A DNA stretch of 64,000 nt from Physella acuta (Eukaryota; Mollusca; Gastropoda; Physidae), in assembly GCF_028476545.1 (NCBI RefSeq), contig NW_026731570.1, forward strand, positions 880,001 to 944,000. The letters run 5' to 3'. Position 1 is the stretch's first letter. Every line of letters begins with the position of its first letter. Positions 24,071 to 35,790 of the stretch are shown here, in pieces. Made by a program: the position numbers and the translations under genes. The notes below the pieces were generated by a model, which saw only the letters and a list, made by a program, of their open reading frames with translations, was not told the origin of the DNA and did not search any database.

Positions 24071-24518
24071 TTTTTTTTTTTTGCTTGTGTTATTTTCCTT
24101 GTGTTTCTTGATTCACTTCTGGTTTCTTTCTATATTTTCCTGTTTCCTTGATTTACTTGTTTTCACTTCCGGTTTTCTTGGTTTCCTTTGAAATAACATA
24201 AAGTACATGACAAACAAAACATGAGCGCTTATCGTCCTTTGGCCTTTGTTCTTGCACGTGATACAATCTTGGTTGGTTAGTGGTTTCTTCTTGGTTGGTA
24301 GTTGTACTTTGGGAGTGTTAGTGAGGGATGATCCGTGGTTGAGGCGTTGATCGATGTGTTGGTGAGGCGTCGAGCTTCGTGTGTTGTCTTGATGGTAGTA
24401 TTGTTCGATGGAGTGGAGCTTGGAGCATATATTTGAGGTGAGCGATATGTCGAGTGTTTATTTTAGGTAAGTTGAGTAGTTGGTCTTTGAGAGGCAGTTA
24501 GTTGATTTGCTAGTGTTT

Positions 24519-24562
24519 GACGTAAGCTTCCCACCTAAGATTTCTCCTAGGTGGGTGTCGTC
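24519..24562 (-). other. Long GAAA-loop hairpin of S element 1 (second copy at 24730-24770)
   Basis: An 11-bp stem begins CCCACCTAGGA and is closed by a GAAA loop (GNRA class). The outer parts TGACG and CGTCA can extend it. Equivalent hairpins: 24730-24770, 38386-38428, 38546-38591, 50726-50770, 50844-50888 and 50957-50999. Confidence 0.7.
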
Positions 24563-25010
24563 AGCGTGGTAGTGAGTTTGTTGGAAGCGAGGTAGATGCG
24601 CTTGACGTATTAGGTGAGTTCGATTTGCTGAGCGAGGTAGATGCGTTTGACGTAGTAGATGAGTTCGATTTGTTGAGCGAGGCAGTTGCGTTTGACGTAG
24701 TAGATGAGTTCGATTTGTTGGCGATTTTGACAGACCTCCCACCTAAGATTTCTCCTAGATGGGTGTCGTCAGTCTGAAAAAAAGAAGATTGAAAAGTTAG
24801 CCACTCGTACATTTGAAGCCACCCAATACAAGTACTGGGTGACTCATCTCGAGGGCATGTGCGTTCGAGGGATGTGTGGGAGCAACCCCACAGCGGTCGT
24901 TGGCGAGATTTGCGTGAGTTAGAGTAGTAGATTTGACCGGCTCTCGACCCCGGTAGCCAGCCCTAAAAAGGGCTGACCAACCAAATGGCTAAGATCCATG
25001 TAGATCCATA

Positions 25011-25051
25011 ACAGATACTACACTTTGATCTTAGCCAAAAGGCCGAGAAGC
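25011..25051 (-). pseudogene. U2 snRNA 5' end (about 41 nt) as head of S element 1
   Basis: The minus strand reads GCTTCTCGGCCTTTTGGCTA and continues 'agatcaaagtgtagtatctg'. It is the conserved U2 5' region containing the branch-point recognition stretch, with one extra A relative to the usual GATCAAGTG. The same extra A occurs in S element 3 (50466-50505), so the head was inherited, not acquired twice. Confidence 0.88.
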
Positions 25052-25139
25052 TTTTCTTTATAGTTATTTAAATAGTAGTCTATAATTTATTTTCTACTTT
25101 TTAGTGCATTATTACATAAAAGCTTGTTATTAAAACGTT

Positions 25140-25435
25140 TTTTATGAATTTTTTGTATCCAGTTTAGATTTGGGAGATTGTTGGTATGGGAGAATTTAGT
25201 GTGGGAGAATTTAGTGTGGGAGAATAAAGTGTGGGAAAATAAAGTGTTGGAGAATTTAGTGTGGGAGAATTTAGTGTGGGAGAATTTAATGTGGCAGAAT
25301 AAAGTGTGGGAGAATTTAGTGTGGGACATATTAAGTGTGGGAGAATTAAGTGTGGGAGAATTTAGTGTGCGAGAATTTAGTGTGGGAGAAAAAAGTGTGG
25401 GAAAATTTAGTATTGGAGAATATAGTGTAGTGGGA
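25140..25435 (+). repeat. 15-bp minisatellite block
   Basis: About 18 units of the GTGTGGGAGAATTTA array, preceded by 'atccagtttagatttgggag'. It is the core of the dispersed element without its leader or SINE. Confidence 0.9.
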
Positions 25436-25660
25436 TAAGTGGACACATTTTGTGTGTGGTGGGATTAGTAGACGCATGTTGTGTGTGGTGGGATTAGTGG
25501 ACACAATTTTGTGTGTGGTGGGATTAGTGGACGCATTTTAAGTGTGGTGGGATTAGTGGACGCATGTTGTGTGTGGTGGACTTAGCGGACGCATGTTGTG
25601 TGTGGTGGGATTAGTGGACGCATGTTGTGTGTGGTGGGATTAGTGGAAGCTTTCAGATTT
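25436..25660 (+). repeat. 29-bp tandem repeat
   Basis: About seven units of a 29-bp repeat built on GTGGGATTAGTGGACGCATG, directly after the 15-bp array and distinct from it. Confidence 0.92.
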
Positions 25661-26110
25661 TCTTCACATATTTTATTTAATACGTTACGTATAGTTTATT
25701 ATTCAAAGTATAATAACTAAAATTAAGGACGAAGAAGAAGAGAAGGTACACACGATAAACTGATCACCATAAGGACTAGAATAAACCTAACAAAATCCTA
25801 ACATGAACCTACTATAAACTAACATAAACCGAACTTGAATCTAGCATGTTGCTAATATGAACTTATAATTTAAGTCAAACCTAACATCAAGTTTGAACCT
25901 ATAATGAACCTACCTAAAGCGGAACATGTTATGAACCTAACTGAATACTAGCAAGTTGCTTAATTGTACACCTTAATTGAACGTAATACGAATTACTAAA
26001 TTGCACTCGATATAAAATTTACAAAAGCTAAATTGAATTAAGCATAAACCTAAAATGGCCGTACCACGAACCTGACATACACGTATTATTACTATTATGA
26101 GCCTAACTGT
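25661..26110 (+). repeat. Third, shortened copy of the 30.5/33.9-kb repeat, with AACCTAACAT-type array
   Basis: 'acacgataaactgatcacca' and the degenerate AACCTAACATGAACC-like run match 35520-35900, but the middle of the larger repeat is missing. Confidence 0.65.
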
Positions 26111-27654
26111 ACTTCCATATCCAGCTTTATTTTCCCCACGGTTAAAATCACATGTTATACGACGTCATTTGGGTTCTGTAAGGTCCATTGGTCTATCTTA
26201 GACTTAAAAGGTCTCTGGGGGAAGTGACTTCTGTACACTCCACCTACCCCCTCCATTTCCCATCGCTTGTTAAAAAAAACCGTATGTATTCGTTATAGTG
26301 ACTGACTTGTGTTCATTTATATTTAAACAAGAAGTATGTTGTAGTTGTTTTTCGCTTTGTGTTTACTTCAGGTTGTTTTATAAAAATATTTGGGAAAAAC
26401 ATACAAATACTCACAACTTTAATCTAGCTAAAGCTCCAATTAAACCATATACACTTATACAGCCAGCCGCTAACTTTATTTTATCACATCTACCTCTTGT
26501 GTAAATATTCACATACACAATCACTCAACCAGGTTCTAATTTATTGATTTAAATTGAATTCTTTACGTTAGCTCAACAAACAATGCCGTTTCCAATGTAC
26601 GGGTTTAATTAATTCACTAGTATTTACAAACAAAACTCTGCTGATAGAATCTGGTAATTTCAATAGATACGATCATTAAATTAAATTAAATTAAAACTCC
26701 GTAGTGATTACAATATATCTCCAACATAGTTGTTTAAATTTAAAACACAGACGAGGATTGTAGCGAGTAATTGATTAAAACTTTGGGGAAATTGTGTATA
26801 CAATTGTGTAACAAAGCTAGGATTTCGATTAACTTATCAATTTAGTTTTTAAAAAAGTAAAGTTAAACTTTAAAACACGACCTGTTAATTGGGTAGATGG
26901 AGTAGAGTTCACTTGTTTATGTGACAATGAAATAAACGACTTAGTTATGTTGATTTTACTTTCCCGAAACTTCAGTAAGGTACACGACATTTTAATTAAA
27001 AAAATATTTATGTAGATATTAATTTGAATATTAAATTTGAATATTTAATCGTTGTTCTATAGCTAAATGGGAGAGCGTGGCCTGAATAGGGAAATGTGTG
27101 TGGGATGAAAGTACATTATATCGTCGCTTTTATTTTCATTTGACGGTTATACAGGGTGTCTGGTTATATTTATATCCACTTATATTCTTTAAAAAAAATC
27201 AAGTCTATAAATGCAGCCGCCAATTTAAAGATATTAAATTTTAACGACTTGATTTTTTATTTTCATTTTATTGCAAATCTCGCTTATTCTCGTGATTTAA
27301 TCGAGAGGTTAGCTAACATCTCGTAGCGTATGGAAGGGGGGGGGGGGCTATTTAATGAGATTTTCAGATTTTTGTATAGCGCATTTCTTTCTATTAGAGT
27401 GTATAGACCATTTTTGTCACTTGAATTAGTTGACAAGTGAGTTTTTGAGTTTTGGTTTAATTTGATGACCAATAATTTTTTATATCTTTTGATTTTAGGT
27501 GAGGTGACTTAAACTTAACTATCATGACTTATGATATTCAGGTGACATCATTTTAAATTTGGTGACTTGTTATTTATGTACTGCTGAATTCATTTCGACA
27601 ATATTCACGTTTTACTGGAAATTTTTTTTTTAAATATTACGCTGTATTAAGAGT
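26111..27654. other. Unassigned AT-rich sequence
   Basis: A degraded SINE tail ('atggagtagagttcacttgt', minus strand) lies at about 26890-26915. Otherwise nothing is recognised. Confidence 0.45.
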
Positions 27655-27800
27655 ACAGGCGTGACCTAAGCGGTAGAGCGCTAGAGTTGTATCACGATTG
27701 TCTTGAGTTCGAAACCGGGTCCAAGTCGGCAGAATGTCCCTGAGTTTATCCAGCTCTGATGGGTTCCCAACTCATGTTAGGGGAAAATAAATGTCAAGAA
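27655..27800 (+). repeat. tRNA-derived SINE
   Basis: An A-box-like 'acctaagcggtagagcgcta' and the B-box AGTTCGAAACCGGG are spaced as in a tRNA. They are followed by the core 'ttatccagctctgatgggtt'. Confidence 0.82.
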
Positions 27801-27929
27801 ACATGAATTGAGGCCTGAAATAGTTTAAAAGATAATTTCATTTTTGGAATAGATTCTAGCGAAGATAGAGTTTAAATCTTGATCTTAGCGACTTAGCCTC
27901 TACGTCTAGTTTTTGCGTAGATTTAGATC

Positions 27930-28385
27930 TAGTCTAGAACCATGTGTCTCCCCGTCCGTAGTTCATTAGCAAAATTTGGTGTGGGCTGATGAGTTGGCGG
28001 ATGATGTGTCCACGTAGATTGGCACGGCCGTTAGCTTGAATGACTACCTGCATGACTGTATTTGGTGTTGGTTGAGTCGAGAAAAGATCAGGACTTTCTT
28101 CATCAGGCAGTTCAATTATGAGGGTTGTTGATTGATCGGTTGACTTCGCTGTATCTGTAAACGATTGGGCCCGTGGTTTCATTAAGCCACCCAAACCGTA
28201 GTCCAGGTGGCTCCTCCTCCGGTCTCTCGACCTAGGGGGAACATCCAAGGACGCAACCCCTTTGTTGGCGGTGACAATTTTTGAAAAGGTCGTCTTGGAG
28301 GATGACGTTGGTGAAAATGAGGTGAGATGTATGTATGCTTTGTTTATAATGGAGAATTACAAAGAAATATATAGAAGCTTCACAC
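27930..28385 (-). mobile_element. ORF1-only retroposon, 5' fragment
   Basis: It contains the 5' leader shared with copy c ('tgaagcttctatatatttct'), the first hairpins and ORF1 blocks RRSHLDYGLGGLMKPRAQSF and LLMNYGRGDTWF, then stops abruptly at 27930. The truncation is at the 3' side, unusual for target-primed insertion, so later deletion or recombination is likely. Confidence 0.75.
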
Positions 28386-29654
28386 TTTTTTTTTCACTGT
28401 AGATCATACTCAGTTTTATTTTTGCTGCAAGAGTTACTTTGTTATTTTAAGTCTATTTTAAAATGTGTTGATGGCATGTAATTAATTCACTATTTGAATG
28501 GTTGGTGGGGTTGTTTTTTTTTAATATGCAGTACAGTGCCATTTTATAATTGATGCTCAATAGACTTAAACTACTATTACTATACATTGAGAATTCTTAT
28601 TTAAAAAAAACAACTAATGTAATAAAATGTACAGGTGTTTGTTAAAATGTTCAGATACACATCACTGCAGTAAAGCAAAGAATAAATTGTGGATTTAATT
28701 GTCAATTTATGATCACATTGAAAATCTCTGATTTAAGAGTAAATGTTATTTAGACCATAATTGTATTTTGTTTATATATTAATTATTTAATGGATGATTG
28801 TTTGCTGCTAATGTCTGGATGTATATATTATGATGAGTGTGTTGTCAATATTTATTTATTAAGAATTTTAAAAAATACGTGAAAAAAAATCTCTGAGTTA
28901 AACCCTAATATGTTGATGCTGGCAATACAGAACACAAAAATTAAACCTCGTAAAAAATAGAATTTGTTTGTAATCCAAAATGTTTTAAAGTGATACATTA
29001 GTTAGAAAAAATAGTAGCATCTAATAAGCTGCATAAAAATGTAATTAAAACTTGAAGCTCTGTTTGCCTCTTATTTTGGTCTTGTGCATATTTTATTTGC
29101 TTTTTAATTTTATCAAACTATAAGTATGTATTGATGATATTAATTTCATTGGTATTCAATAAAATAAAAACTTACTTCAAAATTTTCTAGGTTTTTTTAA
29201 AAATTAGTTAACATTCAAAGTGTATACTCTAGTACTTCTGTAACAGGAAGATAAAAGTACAATACATTTTGTTTAGTTCTAAACAGGTAAGACCATAAAT
29301 GCTTTATTTTTTTTTTTTTGTGAACAACAAAGCTGCAACAGAATGAAAGAGACTTTTTTCACCAACACTTATTTACTACTTAAAATATGTACTGAACTGT
29401 ATATAACATATAACCACCAAACACACGTTCTACACACTATTTCTAATGGTGTTGAATTTCAACTTGAATGTTACTAATATTGATGCATGATGATCAATTG
29501 AATCAGCCTAAGGTTTAAAACAAGAGGCAATTAGCATTAATAATTATCTGGAATGAAGTTTATATGACCAAAAATATATTGCATCAGCAAAGGTAAGTGA
29601 ATAAAATAAGTACATTTCAAAAAGTGTCATATACAACAGTATTTACAATTATTT
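28386..29654. other. Repeat-poor AT-rich flank of TRIAP1
   Basis: No transposon, SINE or tandem repeat recognised. It is one of the few long stretches without them and lies downstream of TRIAP1. Confidence 0.5.
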
Positions 29655-29672
29655 TATACCTGAAATCTGACT

Positions 29673-29678
29673 TTTATT
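29673..29678 (-). terminator. Polyadenylation signal of TRIAP1
   Basis: AATAAA on the minus strand, about 240 nt after the TRIAP1 stop, followed by a T/G-containing AT-rich stretch. It is the nearest canonical signal. Confidence 0.6.
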
Positions 29679-29918
29679 TAAAGAAAATCAAAATAGTTTC
29701 AATACATGAAATGGACATTTAAAACATGTTAAGTTTCAGCAGATGAATAATATTAACTAGACACTACTGTGTAATTCTTTGTAAAGACATGGATACAACA
29801 TATTTTGGAGTGATGTTGTAATATTCAGATATATTTCCATTTAGTTCTGGGTTAATCAACAAATTCCAGTTGAAACAGGAGGAAGAAAATCTACAAAGGG
29901 GTTCATTTTCTTCATCGG

Positions 29919-30149
29919 TCAAGAAGGCTTCTGCTTTTCTTTTGATGTTCCAAGAACATCCTCCTTTATAGCATCTATGTTGAGATTTTTTTCCTTAATG
30001 GCTTTCTTAACACATTCTTGATAAACTTGAAATAATGGTATACATGGATCATCTCTAACTCCTTTTAAAAACTTTTCCGCAAACCATTTGTTAAAACAAT
30101 CATCATATTTCTTGTTTAACTCTTGACACTCTTTCCCAACACTATCCAT
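29919..30149 (-). CDS. TRIAP1: TRIAP1 (TP53-regulated inhibitor of apoptosis 1) homologue
   Basis: The 76-residue protein equals the usual length of human TRIAP1 and aligns along its length ([40 protein letters not shown]). It has a twin CX9C motif, C8-X9-C18 and C36-X9-C46, giving the helical hairpin of MIA40-imported intermembrane-space proteins. In characterised species TRIAP1/Mdm35 partners PRELI/Ups proteins and carries phosphatidic acid between mitochondrial membranes for cardiolipin synthesis. All key cysteines and the FAEKFLKG block are present. The gene is a single exon here. The start is the first in-frame ATG. A poly-A run lies upstream of the ATG, not downstream, so there is no sign of a processed retrocopy, although an intronless retrogene is not excluded. 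Confidence 0.95.
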   Translation of the reverse strand: MDSVGKECQELNKKYDDCFNKWFAEKFLKGVRDDPCIPLFQVYQECVKKAIKEKNLNIDAIKEDVLGTSKEKQKPS

Positions 30150-30164
30150 TTGTGTTGACAGTTG

Positions 30165-30500
30165 ATGTTACACATAATATCCAATTTTTTTTATTTTATT
30201 TTTTTTATTTTTTTTTTTTTTTTTGCCTCATACACGTAATTTATAGCGTCAGTTGTGTGTTCGCTTTAATATTACAGTTTTCATCATCGGCTTGTGAGGA
30301 CTGATACAGATTTACAATAGTAATATTTCTTTCTCACTTGTAGCCTACTTTCATTCATTTAAGACGGTTTACTTATACATAGATATAATACAAAACGTCT
30401 AAATTTAAAGAAAAAAAAAATTAAAAAATTAAAAAATTACATAATATCCAAACATTTAAGAATCAACAAGTCCAAAAAAATATCTGACCGTTGTGAATAT
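30165..30500. other. A/T runs and a retroposon 3' UTR remnant
   Basis: A poly-T stretch at about 30187-30223 is followed further on by 'atacaaaacgtctaaattta' (30388-30407), the reverse of the 3' UTR motif of the ORF1-only family. No gene is supported. Confidence 0.5.
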
Positions 30501-30502
30501 AA

Positions 30503-32115
30503 AACTTCTTGGTATTAATATTACAGCTGGTTGAAACTAGTTAAATTTAAATATTGGATTAACATTAAAAAATACTCGTAGTTGTAATTAACATTGTGTA
30601 ATAAAACATCACGTTTTAAAGAACTTTTTTAGAATTGATTTTTCTATAATTAATACTAAAGTCAGTTTACTTGTTTTTGTTTCTAAATTTATTACTACTT
30701 TTTTCACTTCTTTTTATCTTTTAATTTTATAATTACCTCCTTTTAAAAAAGAAATTGTTTGTTTTCTCCCCTGACAAAAAAGTCCCACGCGCGAGATACT
30801 TTCTAACAAACAAAAGACGACAGCTAACCGCTATGAACTGTGTTACACATTGGTGCACTCTCGGGACTAACACTTATATTATGTTGGGGGGGGGGGGGGG
30901 GATTTGTGAGATGGAATCTAGTATGGGTGATTTTGGTGGAGACTATTTTTGTATCGAGGTTAGATTTGGGTGATTTTTTGTGTGGGAGAGTTTAGTTTGC
31001 GAGAATATAGTGTGGGAGAATATAGTGCGGGAGAATTTAGTGTGTGAGAATTTAGAGTGAGAAAATCTAATGTGGGAGAATTTAGTGTGCGAAAATTTAA
31101 TGTGGGAGAATTTAGTGTGGGAGAATTTAGTATAGTGCTAATTCAAAGTGTATTGCTAATTCAAAGTATAATAACGTGAAATTTGCGTTTAATTTTTGTA
31201 AAAAAAATAACAAAATAACAGGCTAAAATCGAGTTATTTCACTTTAATTTATCAGTTTGTCTACCTTTCTTTTTCACGTCATTATTCGTAGGAACGACGC
31301 CCATCACTTGACCTAATATCTAGGAAAATGTCTTTAATTAGAAAGAAACGATTTTTTTTTATGTCTGTTCTCTTTACATTTAATTGGCTTTTAGAGTACT
31401 CACGCTTCGTGTGATGTTCGACTTACTACATCACTTTAACGTGATCTTGCCTAAACATCTTTTCCACGTGATCCTACTCTAGGTTAAGTTTATCTTACTT
31501 TAGGTCGTAACGTGACACTGACATGACATTATTTTAACGTGATCCGATGTTAAATACTACTACGTCACTTTAAAGTAAATGTGGCGTATATACAAGGTCC
31601 GGCGTGAGACTACATTTAACCTGAATCAGGTTACCTGATGTAACTGACGTGATTCTTTTTGCGGTGATTATGTGATAAATAATTTGAGGCACAAAAATTA
31701 AATATAATTCTCAAATAGAATACAAGTTTGTTATACACTCGATAGAGGTCTGCGTGGTCGAAAGTCTCCAGTTCGAGCCCTCGGGCAGATGAGGCTCGTT
31801 AGCTGGGGACAGCCACTCTTCTAGGAGAGACAATTCCAAAATCAAATCAAAAGAAAAAAAGAAAAGCAGGCTGAAATCAGAGTCAATGGCCTATATAGCG
31901 CATAACAAGTTGACACGTATACTTAATTATGCTGGAGGGGATCCCTTCCCACACTAAAATTAAGAACCAACAAGAAAAGAAGATAAACACGATAAACAGA
32001 TAACCACATGAACCTATCTTGATACTTAAATAAACATATCATGAACAAAATTTCAACCTAACATAATCGGAACATGAACCTACTATATACTAACATAAAC
32101 CTAACTTGAAGCTAG
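30503..32115 (+). repeat. Large direct repeat, copy 1 (minisatellite element type E)
   Basis: It opens with the standard leader and 15-bp array (about 30980-31135) but continues into a different right half: a block rich in CGTGATC/CGTCAC motifs (about 31390-31660), a tRNA-like B-box segment 'ccagttcgagccctcgggca' (31771-31790), and 'catgaacctactatatacta'. Copy 2 at 33918-35790 matches throughout with small differences, including a short extra piece near 31620. Confidence 0.8.
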
Positions 32116-32329
32116 CGATTTCAATAAATCGTAGAATTTGTCTTGTAAGGGAAATTTTGTTTTCTAACTTTGTAATGTGAAATTTTCAGTTTTTTATCAT
32201 TTTATTGGTTTGTATCACCCCCATCCCCCTCTTCCGCCCCTGTATTGCGACTCAAGTAATTCCTATGTGGATTCCAGCTACCATTGACAATCAAGTCGAT
32301 GAATAAAGTGTAAATAAAAAAAAATTGCC

Positions 32330-32860
32330 GTAGCAATCAAGCTTATTCTTACAACAACAAAAGAAAAACACAGCAGGATATATTTTTTATTATATAGGCG
32401 TAGTACTTGTTTGAATGTAACATTGTTAAGTGTAGGGGGTACTCATCTAAGGGTCCCGTTGATTTTGTCGTCTTCATGAAGTGAGAAATGCGATGTATAT
32501 GGACCGTGTGTTTTACATGTGTTGTCCATTGTGGTGACGTCAGGGGCTTATGAGGAGAAGTACCAGGTGTCAGCTCCACCATAGTTGAGTAGAAGAATTT
32601 GATGATTGCTGATAAGCTGTCTTATTATATGACCTCACAGGTTTGGTTGACCTCTTGAAGTGATGAGTACTTGCATAGTGGGTGTTTCAGTTGGATAAAG
32701 GTCTGGACATTCTTCCTGTGGTAGATCAGGGGTTGCTGTTGTTGACTTTGCTACAAGGGGTGGGGCCCAGGATTTCATTGAGCCACCCGAGCCGTGGTCC
32801 GGGTTTGTCGTGAACTTAAATAGCAAATACAAAATCGTAGCAATAAGGAATGCCATCGGA
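32330..32860 (-). pseudogene. ORF1-only retroposon, diverged ORF1 N-terminal fragment
   Basis: Minus-strand pieces read FKFTTNPDHGSGGSMKSWAP (DHGSGG replaces DYGSGG), EECPDLYPTETPTMQVLITS, then a region matching the GPYT...NGTLRWVP block, with stops and frame changes. The same subfamily occurs at 43480-43680. The 5' half of the H2 hairpin is altered here. Confidence 0.7.
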
Positions 32861-32883
32861 GCGATACTTCAGAAAATACGCAG

Positions 32884-33545
32884 ATATTTTTATTTTTTAT
32901 TTTTTTTAGATTTAATAGATCTCCTTCCACACAGTTCACTCCCTTCAAGCCAGGAGCTAGCTGTATGGATAGGTTGCATGTTAAAATATACATGTAATAC
33001 ATAGTATTGCATACCATTTTTACAATGTCATTTTCTTGATTTTCCTTCCGTTTTCTTGTTTTTATTTTTCGTGTTCTTCTTATTTGTTATTTTTATTTCC
33101 GTTTTCTTGGTTCCTTTGATATAACATAGAGTACACGACAATACATGATCGTTTCTCTGTCGTTTTTGGCCTTGCTTCTTTCGTGTGTTACAATCTTGGT
33201 TGGGCAGTGATTGATTCTTGGTTGGTAGTTGTAGTTTGAGAGTATCGATGAGGTATGATGTGTTGGAGAAAGGGCGAGTCTCGTGTCTTGTCGTTGATGG
33301 TAGAGTTGATCGAATGGCGTGAAGCTTGGAGAGAATAGTTGAGGTGGTGTCCTTGTGTTGATATATCGTTTATAGTAGGTTGCTTTGAATTATTGTTCAT
33401 TGTAGTTTAAAAGAGAGTAAAATTGTTTCGTAGGGTATTCTTGCGTAGTCGAATAGTTGAAATAGGCGAAATGATGTTGAAGAACGTTTAGTTTTCGTGA
33501 TATTGTTGTGTCGAGGATTGTAGATTTGAAAAATTTTGAGTGGTA
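32884..33545 (-). mobile_element. S element 4, 5'-truncated
   Basis: The minus strand has the S-element body ('ccattcgatcaactctacca', 'gatcatgtattgtcgtgtac', the A/G-rich 'accaagaaaacggaaa' segment) and the shared 3' tail CATGCAACCTATCCA ... GTGTGGAAGGA, then an A-rich end at about 32884-32910. No head or GAAA-loop hairpins remain. Confidence 0.72.
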
Positions 33546-33689
33546 TCGCCTGACACATATTTTCTGTCATCTACAAGTTAATCATTGTAGAAACAGTTAC
33601 CATCATTATCTATCGCTATATTGACTCGCTCCGTTACATACGAGTTTCGATAAAGTACGATAAAGCGATTTCACTCTGAACACCCTTCA

Positions 33690-33840
33690 CTAATAGAAAA
33701 GCGAGTGTTTATTGTTTATATTTATTATCATATCGTTCATTGCCGAGTATTGCAGAAAAGCATTTTTATGATTTCTGAAAATAAGATAATTAATAGTATG
33801 TGTGGATAGAGCCATTGGTTGTCGACCCAGATCCATTACA
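33690..33840. repeat. Degraded hAT MITE fragment
   Basis: 'aatagaaaagcgagtgttta' to 'ggttgtcgacccagatcc' repeats the fragment at 8897-9045. No target duplication is visible. Confidence 0.55.
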
Positions 33841-33917
33841 TTTTGCTGACAAAATAAAACAAATACGCCGAAATGTGATTAATGGAAGAGTACATTCCTT
33901 TCTAACAATTATTAATA

Positions 33918-35790
33918 AAACTTTTTGGTATTAATATTACAGCTGGTTGAAACAAGTTACATTTAATTATTATATTAACATTAAAAATTACTGGTAGTTG
34001 TAATTAACATTGTGTTATAAATTACCAAATGTTTAAAAAAAAATTAAATCTATTTTTTTATAATTAATTCTGAAGTCAGTTTTCTTGTTTTTGTTTCAAA
34101 AATTATTACTACTTTTTTCACTTCTTTTTATATTTTACTTTTAAAATTACCTCCCTTGAAAAAAACATTGTTTTCTCCCCTTACAAAAAAGTTCCACGCG
34201 CGAGATACTTTCCAACAAACAAAAGACGACAGCAAACCGCTGTGAACTGTGTTACACATTGGTGCACTCTCGGGACTAACACTAATATTATGTGGGGGGG
34301 GGGGGGGTTGTGTGATGGAATCTAGTATGGGGGAGTTGAATGCTTGGGAGATTTTGGTGAAGACAATTTTTGTATCGAGTTTAGATTTGGGAGATTGTTG
34401 GTGTGGGAGAGTTTAGAACATAGTGTGGGAGAATTTAGTGTAGGAGAATTTATTGTGGGAGAATTTATTGTGGGAGAATTTATTGTGGGAGAATTTAGTG
34501 TGGGAGAATATAGTGCGGGAGAATTTAGTATGCGAGAATTTAGTGTGTGAGAATTTAGTATGAGAAAATCTAATGTGGGAGAATTTAGTGTGCGAAAATT
34601 TAGTTTGGGAGAATTTAGTGTGGGAGAATTTAGTGTAGTGCTAATTCAACGTGTATTACTAATTCAAAGTATAATAACCTGAAATTTGCGTTTAATGTTT
34701 GTAAAAAAATAAATAAAATAAAAGGCTAAAATCTAGTTATTCCCTATTTATCAGCTTGTCTCCCTTTCTTTTTCACGTCATTATTCGTAGGAACGACGCC
34801 CATCACTTGACCTAATTTCTAGGAAAATGTCTTTAATTAGAAAAAAACGATTTTTTTTTTGGATGTCTGTTCTCTTTACATTTAATTGGCTTTTAGAGTG
34901 CTCACGCTCCGTGTGATTTCGACTTACTACATCACTTTAACGTGATCTTGGCTAAACATTTTTTTCACGTGATCCTACTTTAGGTTAAGTTTATCTTATT
35001 TTAGGTCGTAACGTGACACTGACATGACATTATTTTAACGTGATCCGATGTTAAATACTACTACGTCACTTTAAAGTAAATGTGGCGTATATACAAGGTA
35101 CGGCGTGAGACTACATTTAACCTGATATAACTGACGTGATCCTTTTCGCGGTGATTATGTGATAAATAATTTGAGGCACAAAAATTAAATATTATTCTCA
35201 AATAGAATACAAGTTTGTTATACACTCGATAGGGGTCTGCGTGGTCGAAGTCTCCAGTTCGAGCCCTCGGGCAGATGAGGTTCGTTAGCGAGGGGACAGC
35301 CACTCTTCTAGGAGAGACAACTCCAAAATCAAACAAATGCTGTCTTGTAGTTTGTTTTTGGTTAGACAAAGGAAATGGAAGCAAATCCAAAAAAGCTAAA
35401 GCAAGCTGAAATTGGAGTCAACAGCCTATCTGGCGTATAACCAGTTGACACGTATACTTAATTATGTTGGAGGGGATACCTTCCCACACTAAAATTAAGA
35501 ACGAAGAAGAAAAGAAGGTACACACGATAAACTGATTACCACAAGGACCTTTCTTCATACTAAAATAAACCTAACAAAACTTCAACCTAACATAATACTA
35601 AAATAAACCTAACAAAACTTCAACCTAACATAATCCTAAAATAAACCTAACGAAACTTCAACCTAACATAATACTCAAATAAATCTAACAAAACTTCAAC
35701 CTAACATAATAGTAACATGAACCTACTATAAACTAACATAAACCTAACTTGAAGCTAGCATGTGGCTAATATGAAATTTAAACCTAATTT
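33918..35790 (+). repeat. Large direct repeat, copy 2 (minisatellite element type F)
   Basis: It follows copy 1 from leader through 15-bp array (about 34395-34635), CGTGATC/CGTCAC-rich block, tRNA-like segment 'ccagttcgagccctcgggca' and right end. Its apparent ORF at 35061-35390 lies over the tRNA-like segment and is not supported. Confidence 0.8.

Larger units (their letters stand above)
24029..25051 (-). mobile_element. S element 1: U2-headed, structured, non-coding retroposon
   Basis: Read on the minus strand: U2 snRNA 5' end (25051-25011), hairpin CAGCCCT-TTTT-AGGGCTG (about 24976-24959), two hairpins equivalent to those in ORF1 elements, a long GAAA-loop hairpin (24770-24730), three tandem copies of a 45-bp unit, a second GAAA-loop hairpin (24562-24519), a pyrimidine-rich body, an A/G-rich 'ggaaaccaagaaaaccggaa' segment, and poly-A (plus-strand T-run 24029-24080). 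The small frames in it are unlike ORF1. It appears to be a long SINE-like element; head and 5' structures match the ORF1-only family. Confidence 0.75.

Noticed and set aside
30165-30225. TRIAP1 as a processed retrocopy because of a nearby poly-A
   Set aside because: The A-run on the gene's strand lies upstream of the ATG, and a normal AATAAA lies downstream without a genomic A-run.
31771-31790. tRNA gene in the 30.5 and 33.9-kb repeats
   Set aside because: Only a B-box-like segment is present; no cloverleaf can be drawn, and it is part of a repeat.
30503-35790. The two large direct repeats as terminal repeats of an LTR element
   Set aside because: No TG...CA ends, primer-binding site or polyprotein motifs were seen between them; the intervening sequence is retroposon fragments.
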